This document shows, in pieces, positions 45,236 through 57,000 of a stretch of DNA of 64,000 nucleotides (the stretch's first letter is position 1; every line of letters begins with the position of its first letter). Below the pieces are notes generated by a model. It searched no databases, was not told where the DNA came from, and saw only the letters and a program-made list of their open reading frames with translations. The stretch covers positions 39,088,774-39,152,773 of the forward strand of contig OY294049.1 of the NCBI GenBank assembly GCA_958510825.1, read 5' to 3'. Position numbers and translations under genes: made by a program. This DNA is from Brachypterus glaber (Eukaryota; Arthropoda; Insecta; Coleoptera; Kateretidae).

Positions 45236-45930
45236 AATCCTAAAGATATGGCTTTGATTTTTATAAGCAACACTAATACACATGTGAGGTTTGTAAAAAT
45301 AAAAAAAGTTTTGGATTGAATCCAGTAACGGAAATTTTACGGGGAGTTATTGAAAGCAAAACAATATTTTGAATTATCTAATGTTATTTTAATGTTTTAA
45401 AGCAACGAGAAAAGTTTTTTTTTTTTAATTTTTCGTTTTGTTTTTTTTTTCATAATAAATTTAATTTATTGTGTTGCTCTTCTAAAAATAAACAAAATAC
45501 TTTTTTTTTTTTTTTCGATAACCCCCGGTGAAATTTCCGTCACTGGATATCTGAAGGTTTTTTTATTTTTATAAACAGCAAATATTTGTTAGCATTGGAT
45601 ATAAAAATTAGAGTAGTATCTGTAGTATTTATATAAAAAATTTATCAAAATATATCGAAACAATCTAATTTTTTGAATTTAGAAGCCTATAAAAAACAAT
45701 CTAATAAAGATATTTTAAATCCGCTTTTTTTGGCTTGCTCTATTAATATAGAAAATAATGATACCTTAATTATTTTTTTTTACTACGACTATAGATAAAA
45801 AAAAACACTGTGCTATATCTCAAAAAAACGAACTGATCGAGAATAACGGAAAAAGGTTCCAAAATTAGCGAAATAAATATATCCAGACGCATCTAAATTT
45901 TATGAGGTCCCCGGAAAATAAAAAAATATA

Positions 45931-46290
45931 TTTTATCCAATACATACAGATAATAAAAAATAAAAAGACAATTAATAGCTTTATTTTAAATAGACTCAAT
46001 AATAACCCACACGTGGCTTTTACTTTATAGACTGGACGATTATTTATTTTACCCACTCAACTGTCACTTGTCAAATTATTTTCTTGTAAATGTCATTAAA
46101 TTTTTTAATAAAAATATTAATTTCTAAGCTATTTATTGGATAAAATTTTGTATGTTACTTGTGAGTAAACTAATACCCCCTCTCTAAAATTAACCCACTC
46201 GGCCTCCAGCCTCGAGGATGGACGATCGTGAGTTAATTTTCTCATGGGCAATAATCTAGTTTTATCTATCGTAACAAAAATAACTATTTT
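45931..46290 (-). repeat. Dispersed repeat F, diverged copy
   Basis: TTTTATCCAATACATACAGA through the AAAATTAAC hairpin to the CTCATGGGCAATA end; more diverged than the other copies. Confidence 0.7.
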
Positions 46291-46959
46291 TGTAGAGCAG
46301 TGTAATATATGCCGTTGCTAATAGCAACTTGCTATGGTAACATCGAAAACTGTTACAGAATCTATGTTAGAAAGCCTTCTTTTTTAAATAGATATGGAAA
46401 AAAGCTGATATAGGTCAAACTAGTTTTGGATACAAGGTAATGTGAGGTAAGTCCTTATATTTTTATAAAAATAAACCAGCTGAACAGTTGCAAGCACCTT
46501 GTCAAAACATCGGCACTAGGCACTAATTTGAAACGTTATGAAATAGGAAGTTGTGTGAATAGGCAACCATTAATACACCTATGTGTTGCATAATTTATTA
46601 AAGTTTGAAAGTCTGTATCTCCAAAATGTTATATTCTAGCAAAAACTGTATGAAACATTTTTTGTAGGGCTTAAAAAGAGCTTTCATTTGAAATATATTT
46701 TTTTGAAATCGGTTTATAAATAAGTGAGTTATGCTAAAAAAAAATTTACTACTATCGCTAATATCTCGAAAACAATGTATCTTAGGAAAAAATTGTTCAA
46801 AACACTTTTTAAGCAATTTTAAAAAATGCTAAATTAAGAAAATACAATAATAATAATAATTGACTTAATTATAACAACAAAACGCTAAAAATAGGAGTTT
46901 TACCTCATTACCCCCAATCATTTACCCCCAAAATCTTATCAGCTCTTCGAAATATGATA
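46291..46959. other. Intergenic, dispersed repeat text
   Basis: The stretch around CTGAACAGTTGCAAGCACCT (46480-46560) recurs at 56568-56640. No gene evidence. Confidence 0.4.
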
Positions 46960-47655
46960 AGAAACAGATACCTAAACGCATTTTCACATCACCATCCCTC
47001 TCAAAAACGCTCGGTAGTTAATTCACTTGTTCATAGGGCTTTCATGATTTCAGACAAGAATTCCCTAGACACAGAACTCCTTAAACTAACCAAAGCCTTG
47101 ACCATGAACGGTTATACCAAAAAAAGACATTAATAAGACCATATACAAATACAGAAATCCCAGACCCAAACAACAGGACAATAGTGACAATGACATACAG
47201 ACACAAGTTATACTTCCCTATGTAAGCGGTATCACGGATAAAATAGGTAAACTTTTGAAGAAGTCAAATATTAAGCCTATATTTCGGTCCAACCAAAAAT
47301 TAGGTCAGAAGGCGTATATAAAATACCCTGCTCCTGTGGTACGGTTTACATAGGTGAAACTAAGAGAAAAATTTCTACAAGACTTCAAGAGCATGAGCGC
47401 AATATAAGAAAGAAACAAATTTCCTTATCGGCAGTAGCCGAACATGTACATGAAACAGGTCATAAAATCAATTTGTCTGAAACAAAACAAATATTAACAG
47501 AAAACAGAAAAATGCCAAGGAAGATACGGGAATCGATAGAAATCATCAAGCATCCTAACAATATCAATCGGGACACTGGTTACCACTTACCTGCAATATG
47601 GAAGTCTTTGATAGGAAAAACCTCGTCACGGGTGAATAACCACAACTCGTCATAA
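46960..47655 (+). pseudogene. Penelope-like element 3' coding end: RT remnant and GIY-YIG endonuclease
   Basis: From 46960 broken frames give RYLNAFSHHHPSQKRSVVNS and LVHRAFMISDKNSLDTELLK, the C-terminal RT/linker part, with a stop after GYTKKRH. A later frame gives LPYVSGITDKIGKLLKKSNI, then a frameshift near 47300. From 47311 an open frame of 114 codons gives GVYKIPCSCGTVYIGETKRK, then TRLQEHERN and AEHVHETGHKIN. This is the GIY-YIG nuclease domain with its preceding Cys pair, diagnostic of endonuclease-bearing Penelope-like elements. Upstream RT is missing or beyond recognition, so the copy is 5'-truncated and dead. It is followed by a hammerhead-like motif in the terminal repeat. Confidence 0.85.
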
Positions 47656-47684
47656 ATAGTGACACAAGTTGATTCGAAACTTAG

Positions 47685-47744
47685 TTTCAGATTAATCCCT
47701 GAAGATGTCTCTAGTAGTAAGAGACGAAACGTCGGAAAGTGAAA
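47685..47744 (+). ncRNA. Hammerhead-ribozyme-like motif in Penelope terminal repeat
   Basis: TTTCA arm, AATCC, CTGAAGA, stem GTCTC/GAGAC with loop TAGTAGTAA, GAAA, ACGTC (GUC triplet), GGA pairing with TCC, and the TGAAA arm. All conserved hammerhead core positions are present. The motif is identical in the second copy at 15213-15272 (-). Confidence 0.55.
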
Positions 47745-48096
47745 ATCCATTAACACGGTCTAAACCCGAAAGTGAAAGTTCTTTATATCTTAATGGCCGT
47801 GAAAGCTTAAAATCTAAAAAAATGATAAGAAACAATATGCAAAAAACCGCTTGGCGATATCTTATTTAGAAATGGAGTTATCGAGTTTACAGACAGACAG
47901 ACGGACGAATTTTTTTTTTACTGATTAGTAGTACTAAGTGCCGATGTAAGTTACTTTTTATTGTCATCTACTCTTATCTGGCGCAGTCCCTAATAAAAAT
48001 CTGAATTTACGCCCCTGATACGACTTTTTTATTAAAGTCTAAACTTGACGTTGTCACTGAATTTTTCGAAAATAATTTTACACATATTTTTGAAAA

Positions 48097-51000
48097 ATGA
48101 ACACCGAGACCAGTGCTTTTCGATCGAGGAGTATAAGAAATGCGCCGAGACAAAGTATCTCCCTGAAGAGACACGAACAACTGACGAAACAGCGTAAAGT
48201 GGTCTACACAATTTACGATGAAGATGGCGTTGACAGAACTCCTTACCCTCTGAATCCGGAGGCGTATTATGGAGGCAAAGAACGACAAGGTAAAACCCTA
48301 TAAAAAAAATCGGATTCAAACAGATAGAAAAAAAAAACCATCCATTTAATCCGTTAATACAGATTCAAAAGCAATCGAAACAGATCGATTCTGAATACGT
48401 AATTGCAGATTAAACGGATAAATGTAAATTTATTTAATAAATAAGAACACATAGAGCGCTTCATTTGTATTTATATGGCAAACTGATCTGGAAGACTCTA
48501 GTTGCAATCTGATCACTGAGCAGTGGGGCAGACTAACATCTCTACTCTAAATTTCTCTACTCCCTAACATCCCTACTCCATAATATCCCTACTTCACAAC
48601 AACTCTACTCCGTAACATCTCTACTCCATAACATCTCTACTCCGTAACAACTCTACTCCGCACTATATACACTCGATTAGCCACTTGTCTTAACTCAAAT
48701 GAATATTTGTCATGCTAAGTCACTGTCAAATATGAATTTAATTTATTAATTACTTACTTATTAGTGCATATTAAGAGTACGCGGTCATTGTGACTTTTAG
48801 AATAATTCATTTATGATTGTTCTAGATTTGAATTTAAAGATAAACGTTTTCTACGAAAAAAATAAAATAATCTAGAAGAAGATTCTTTGTTCTTTGAACT
48901 GCTCATTTATTATTAAGTGGCCAATAAAGTCCTTATAGTGTTATTATTATTATTATTATTGAAATGATAAGGGCAGAGGATAAACCTATATGCCCAAGTA
49001 AATACAAATATACATATATAGAACAGTTCGAAGTTAATTACAATAGCTTGGTATTAATAAAATTAGTTTTAGAATAAGCACTAGCATTTTAAAATTTTAA
49101 AATTTAACACTGATAATAAAAAAATAATTAAATCGTAAAAAAAAAGTCAAGAAACAAAGTCATTTGTACAGCACATTAAATCAATGAATTTCTAAGCCAT
49201 AAATCATAGCGGTGTGGAGTAGAGTTGTTGTGGAGTAGGGATGTTATGGAGTAGGGATGTTAGGGAGTAGAGAAATTTACAGTTCGGCGATTGACGCATT
49301 TTGCTAAAGGATTTAAATACATATTAGTCTAAGAATGCTTTTTTTTACTTTTTTATAAAAGCAATAAAGTTCCAAAAACTACCTTTATATTTTTCGTTTT
49401 TGTTTAACCATATTTGATCTATCAAATTAGGTTTAATGACCCTTATACGATTGCATATCAATTTTTACTTTCTTCTATTTATACATTTTAACAGATTTAT
49501 AACTTTTAGTAAAAATATTTCAAAATTAAAAAAAAAAATTTAGTAAATTGATTTTTTTTTTAGTTTTTCGAAAGAATTCTTTGATTTTTGTTTAACTCCA
49601 TATATATTATATTTAGTTATGGTGACTTCGGCATGTTCTGTTAGTTCATTCAATACTCAAGACAGCTCCAAAGTTGGAAATAAGTCGAAATCCAGAATGA
49701 AAACCGAACTACGTCAAATGGATATGCATGCAGAATTAAGTTACAGGTAAGGGAACGTTGGGGAAGTTGCGAAATGGTGGAAAATAACTTCAAAACAACT
49801 TGACCTAACGTTAGATAAATACGGTTTGAATTTTAGATGCCTAACGTTAGAGATAGCATTTATCCGAGCGTTAATAACGTTAGGAGTTTTACCAAACATT
49901 AGACAAACGTGATTCCAAGGTTCTAACGTTAGAAATTGGACCATTTATACATTAAAAACGCGTTAGAAACGTTCATCTAACATAAAATTTCTATTAGGGA
50001 AGGGATAAGGCTTCAATTCTGCGCTTCTGGCTAACATAATAATAACATAGTTGGCTACCATTTTGAATCCTATTTGTTGCGCGAAATTTAAATTGCAAGA
50101 TTGGGATTGGATATATTGCCAACTAAAGTCCCTAGAAATCGCGATTCGCTCACGCAGTAATGAACTATATTTTTGCACTGATTTCTGATTTATTACTAAA
50201 ACTTACTGTCTTGAATATAATTAGGTGCGGAAAATTCAGTTTTTTTGTTAGAATATATAGCAAAAGATTGTTAAAATACTCACGAATTTCTGTTTGATTT
50301 TTTTAATGGGGGTGTTGGTTCACGTTAACAATGGTTTGGTTTGGTAGTTTGCTGGTTTCGTGTTTTTTTTTAATGGGAGGCGTTGGTTTACGTTAACAAT
50401 GGTTTGGTTTGGTAGTTTGCTGGTTTGGTGTTTTTTTTTTTTAATGGGAGGCGTTGGTTTACGTTAATGATGGTTTGGTTTGGTAGTTTGCTGGCTGGGT
50501 GTTTTTTTTTTAATGGGAGGCATTTTTCAGATACGATATTTCAGAATTTAGAAGGCGATATATTTTAAGAATCAAATGTTTATTAATGAATATTCCGTAA
50601 TTTTTTTTAAGAAAATACTATTAAAAGTGAGTACTTTTAACCAATTAAAAATAAAGTGTTAGCTCGCAAAGAAAAAAGTAGATATTTTTGTAAAATTCTG
50701 CAAAAGAATGTTACATAACCTTAAAATATTTTTTGGCATACGTTAAGACAAAAATAAGAAAATCAGTGCTGGATTCTTCTCATCACTGCGGTCAGTGAAT
50801 CGTTAGAGATCACTAACAGTTTTACGATTTAACAATAGCGTTCAAAATGGCTGACATCAGGGTAAAACCAAAAAATTATATGCGCAGAAGGCCAATGCGC
50901 TGTCCCATCCCACTGAAAACCGTTCATGAAAATTACTGAAAAACCTCCTTATTATATTATTCACAGCGCCTGCGCTAGAATATTATACGGTAGTTGCAAA

Positions 51001-54000
51001 TTTTCAAAAATCGTCCTAGACAAAAAATTCTTGCATATAAATTTGTTTCATGAAAAATTATGCAATTTTTTTTCAAATGTCCGTCTGTCTGTCTGTCCGG
51101 TGTCACGATTTTTTTAGACACGATAACTCAAGAACGAATTATCCGATCGTATTGAAATTTTCAGGAAAAAAGTTTTATGAGGGAAATATGCCTATTGTTT
51201 TTAAAAGTAATCCCCCCAAAAACAAAAAAGTTTTGGGGGGTTAAACTTAAAAAAAAATCGAAAAAAGCTGAAAGAAAATTGGGATATTTCAGGAAAAATT
51301 ACTTTTATTATAAGGATCAATTCAACCAATTTTGAAAGTAATCCCCCTAAAGACAAAGAAGTATTTTATTTTTTTTTTCCGCAAAAATAAAATAAAAAAA
51401 TTTGAAAGATTTTGAAAACTTTTTTTTTTAATTTCCAAACCTATCATTTACTGTGAATAGTATATAATGGAATGCGTAGCATTACATATCTTCGCGGCTT
51501 ATTTCCTTTTTAGAGGAAGTATGGTAGAAAGTTTTATTGGAAGCTTTATTGGAGGAAGTGGTGTCCTTGACGCACAAACATTCAACACAGACCCTAATAT
51601 TACCTTAAGTGACGTCGTCTTAGAAGATCCCTTTGACCCAAGCAAAATTCCAAAAAAGTGTACGATCGTTTTAAACGAAACAGAAACTTTCTTTGTTTTG
51701 GATTTGCCAAGTAGCACAGTTTTGAAAGACAGTGAAGAAGGTATACAAAACAATTATGTCCAATAGGACACATTTAGAAATATTATTAGAACGTTTTAAG
51801 ATTCCTGAAAATTTTTAGAATTTTTGTGTTATTAGGGATAGCTTACCGGTAGATGGCGCAGTAATGACAGTAAATTACTGTCAGTAATGAAACCGAAAAA
51901 ATAATATAAAACTTAGATAGTCACCATTACCCCAAAGGCCGCCATTCACCCACTTTCCTCTACCGGGTGAGTTTTATTTATGTCCACCCCCAAAATTAAG
52001 ATTAATCTTCATTCGATAAAAAGGAAATTTGGGTGATTTATATAATTTTACATTGGCTATAAAATGGCGGATTTAATTTTTTTGTTTCACTTCCAGTTTC
52101 GCCGCAAGTGACAAATATGTTTTTTTTTTAATGGAACACCCTGTAATTTTTTACATTTTTGAATTTAGCCGAAAATTCTATGTATAAAAAACTGAAAAAG
52201 GTTAGAATTTAGTTGGGAAACTAACGTTAGATTTATGTATTTTATAACGTTTTTGTCAAACGTTAGTTTTTAAGGTTAGATTTATATATTTTATAACGTT
52301 TTTTTATAACGTTTTTGTATAACGTTTGAGACTAAACATAAAAATGTCACTAATCTAATGTTTTGTTAAGTTAGATTTATGTACTTTTCTATTTTAGGAG
52401 CAAAAGTAATTGAAGAAAATGAATATTATAAATTTTTAACAGTTGGAAAAGGAAAAAATAGAAAAACCATATCGACAGGAGTCCAAACCGTGGATTGTCT
52501 GAAGAAAAGCAGAAATACCGATTGTAATCAAACTAAATACACAAACAGTTATGCCTTTGCATGTAACTGGGAAATGTACGACACTTACGAAAATATAAGA
52601 AAACGTAAGAAAATAAAAATAAATGAATCCTCACAAAAAACTTCTTTTCCGACAAATTTAACAATAATAATGGGACGTTCTTTTAGGGACACTAGATCTA
52701 GGTCTTAAGTTAGCAAGGCGACAGACGCCTTGCTAACTTAAGACCTAGATCTAGTGTCCCTACGTTCTTTGTCAAACGGAACAAAACTCCGCCCAAAATT
52801 CCTGTGACCTTGAGCTTAAATTGTTCCTTATTGATCCCCCTTTAGGGGCCAGTGAGGCGTTTTGGTAAATTTCAAAATGGCGGCTGGAAACCAGAGAAAA
52901 ATCGAGAGTTCGAATCAAAAAGCTTGTAAGAAAACAAATTGGCGTTCCATTCGATTGGTTTTGGGCTGAAATTGTTGGAATTTGACGTCCCCAAAAAGCT
53001 TGTAAGGTAGATTGGAGAAATGCAGCATGGCGGATCCAAGATGGCGGCTAAAACCTCGAAATCGTCGAAAATTAAAAAAATCATCCGATTAATGCCAAAT
53101 TTCGTTTGTGGTGGTTTTTGAGGTCGCTGATCACAAATCCGAAATTTGCAAAATTCAAGATGGCGGAACAAAACCAAAAGCATAAGATGACATGGTTTGA
53201 TTTTCGAAAATTTGGTCCGCTGTCTTGAATTTACAAACTTCGGAATCGTGATCGGCGACCTCAAAAACCCCGTAAACGAAATTTGGCCTAAATCGGTTGA
53301 TTTTCGGAAATTGGGACCGCCATCTTGAATTTTGCAAATCTAACTTCGGATTTGTGATCAACGACCTCGAAAACCCCCACAAACAAAATTTGGCATTAAT
53401 CCGATGATTTTTCGACGATTTCGAGGTTTTAGCCGCCATCTTGGATCCGCCATGTTGCATTTCTCCAAGCTACCTTACAAACTTTTTGGGGACGTCAAAT
53501 AACAACAATTTAAGCCCAAAACTAATCGAATCAAACGCCAATTTTTTTTCTTACAAGCTTTTTGATTCGAACTCTCGATTTTTCTCTGGTTTCCAGCCGC
53601 CATTTTGAAATTTTCCAAAACGCCACACTGGCCCATAAAGGGGGATAAATAAGGAACATTTTAAGCTCAAGGTCACTTAAATCCATCAACAGGAATTTTG
53701 GGCGGAGCTTTGTTCCGTTTGACAAAGAACGTCCGATTTTACCGAGGGATAAACCGCAGAGAACTTCAGGTGTAAAAATTGGAGGTAATCTGGAGGACAT
53801 CTTTAAAGATTTTCTCATAAAGGTGTACAAAATTTTGTCAGCGGTTTACGCCTCGAATTTTACCCTTTTTGACTTCCCTAGGCCTTCCCGATTATTACCA
53901 AAAACAATCTCATCCGAGAATTTCAGATAAGAAACTTAATTGGATCATAATTTAAAGTCTAGCTAAAAGCGTTCTCAAGTTACCTTGCTCAAAATTTTCC

Positions 54001-57000
54001 TGGACAGACCGTCAGACAAGTTTTTCTCAAAAAAATTATCTTTTAGGCGTATAAAACTTCGAGAAAGTTAAAGGACCATGATATGTTTCTTATCCAAGGT
54101 TTTTGGCTGGGATTGTTTTTGGTAAAAACTCGGGGTGAAGTAAGGAGATGTCAAAAAATAATTCAGTTATGATAAGTGTATTTAAAAAATATAATTTTAG
54201 GTATCACCAGCTCGGGTAATGCAAAATTTTATTTTATTAGCAGATAATGACTTATTATAATTTTTAATCAACTTTCACTATTTGAAAACATTTTCTTATA
54301 AATATTTGTAAGAGGTAAAGTTACAGTCAATTTAATCTAAATGTCAAATATTAACAAAAGTACAATGGGAAAAAAATATAATCAAGTGATTTTTAAACCA
54401 ATCAATCTGTCTTGATCCCATTTTTTACTCGGATAGATTCTGCGCCAAGCTTATACGACTTTTCTTTAAAGCAATCGGTTTGAAGAAACAGGCAAACCCT
54501 GCAACCGGAAAACCTTCAAAAGAGAGCACCATCGTGCAGGCACCAGAAGAAAAAGAGATGATGGAAATAGTTAAAACCGAACAATTTCAGCAAGCCGTCT
54601 GCTTCATGGAAAGAATTTTGGCGAACAACAGATTTAACGAAATGCAAAAAACCTTCAGGGGTGCCGTTCCCACTCAACACCACGTTGGAGAAGGCAACGC
54701 TAAATACAACTTAAAGTTACTGTGGACTTATGCTAACGATTTTACCGAAGGTACGTTGGTGAAAGACAACGTTAGAACGACATGACCAAAGAACTTTTAC
54801 CTTAAGAAGTAAGTTTTTAACTTTCTCCTTTACAACTGTTGGTCAACCTACAAAAAACACAATAAAAATTCATAACCATAACTGTAAAAATTATCAAAAC
54901 TGCACCTGTGTTGTTATTGAACGTAGTGATAAAATGAAATACCTTGGTGTAATAATAGATAACAACTTAAAATGGAACTATCACACTGAAAGTTTAAATA
55001 TGAGACTGAGAAGGCTGATCCATAAATTCTACCAGTTACGAGATGTACTAAGTAAAAAGTTACTCATAGCTGTGTACAATGCCTTGGCTGAATCAATACT
55101 TAGATACTGTATCTGCATATGGGGTAATACACTGGATAACACACTTCATTGTTTACAAATTACCCAAAACAGTTTATTAAAAATACTTTTAAAAAAAAAT
55201 CGCAGATATTCCACCAAAAACTTGTATATAGAGGCTGAATTATTTAACATAAGGCAGTTGTATATTTATCACCTAGTTCTATGGACTCATCATAATCTTG
55301 AAAAATTCTCAACGCCTACATATTCGTACCCAACAAAAAGTAAATTAAAATATACCTTAGAATTGCCCCTTTTAAAAAAATCTAATACTCAGAAATTTCT
55401 ATTTTATTACGGTCCCAAATATTATAATATAATTCCGGAAAATATAAAGACAATAAAAAATAAATTCAAATTTAAAAATGAAATAAAAACTTTTATCTTA
55501 AACAATCTAGAAAAATTTAAATAACATATTATGCTTACTTTAGTTACACCAAACAAAAGAAAAAGTATATTTCACATCACGTCACTCTCTTCCCTCTTCT
55601 TCTTCTTCAAAATTATAATTCAAAATTAAAACTCAAAGTTTTAAGTTAAAATAGAAACCTAGTAGGAATGTATATTTTATTTTACAATAGTTTTATATTA
55701 GACACCGCGCACAAACGCAAGTTTAGGCGGATCACCATTGTTTATTAAATTTGTATATTTGTAAAAAAAATAATGAAAAATAAATTGAATTGAATTTCAG
55801 ACCAATGTTTATGAATGTGTCATCTTTTTGTTTGTTTATTTACTAACAGAAACGCGATCAGCTTTGTGGTGTAAAATGTGGATGTCGCTAGTCGACTTTC
55901 AGGCTACCTAGTAGCGGTGTTGCGTAGTTTACACCTTATCATGAATTCAAATCATTATACTTAAATTAAAAATGTAAAAAACTTTATTGTGTTTACTATA
56001 ATTATGCTTAATAATATAGTATATTTAAATCTATTAAAATTAAACTTCTAGTTCATATAAAACTCATACAGAACTAATGTTTCTTAAAATTTACAATAAA
56101 ATATGCAAAGTAATCGGCAACACTGTACCCCTGTCAGTCATTTTACGACATTAGATTGTTTATACATTCTTTCTCTCTCTTTACGCGTACTAAGTGTAAA
56201 CAATAGTCACTCCCCACCAGCCCCTCACCGTAGTTGGTTCACGCTTCAAACAAAGCATACGGTAGATTTCATCATGCTCCTTCTTTAGATAAAAGTTCTT
56301 TGGACATGACCTAACGTTGGATGAATGTGGTTTAAATGTTAGATCCCTAACGTCAGTGTCTAACGTTAGAATAACATTTATATAACTTAAGAAGTTGTAC
56401 TAAACGCTATTCTAACGTTAGGAATGCTAACGTTAGAAATTGGGATATTTATACAATTAATACGCGTTAGAAAAAACGTTTATCTAACGTTAAATTTCTA
56501 CTAGGACATAGTCTAGGTGAGGACTAGACCTATAAGGTATTACAAAACATTTTTCTAATTTTTCTGAACAGTTGCAAGCACCTTGTGAAAACATCGGCAT
56601 TAGGCCCTGATTTGAAACGATATAAAATAGGAAGTTTGGTAAGTATACTCAGGTACCTGTATTCCAAAGTTCAAGTCTCTAGCTTAAAGCATTTTTAAGT
56701 TATCGTACCCACAAGATTTCCCGCACAGACCGATCGATATTTTTTTTTGCTTGAAATTGATTTAAATCGTCATAAAACGGAAAAATACGCAAAAAAAAAT
56801 TTGAAAATTTTTGCACGAATACAAGACTTTCCAAAATTTTGAAAATTTTCAAAATGGAAAAGCAAAATGAATGAAAACCACAATACTTTAATTAAATATT
56901 ATCCTTAGATCGGGCAGTGTCTGCAATGGAATGGAACCCTTTAAACAACGACATTTTGGCCGTGGCCTACGGCAAATATCTATACAAGGACTCCGGAAAC

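Noticed and set aside
52872..53830. Open frames of 99-130 codons on the minus strand
   Set aside because: They fall in the inverted arms of a foldback element in a DNAI4 intron; the repeated SKMAAKTSKSSK-type text reflects the arm repeats, not a protein family.
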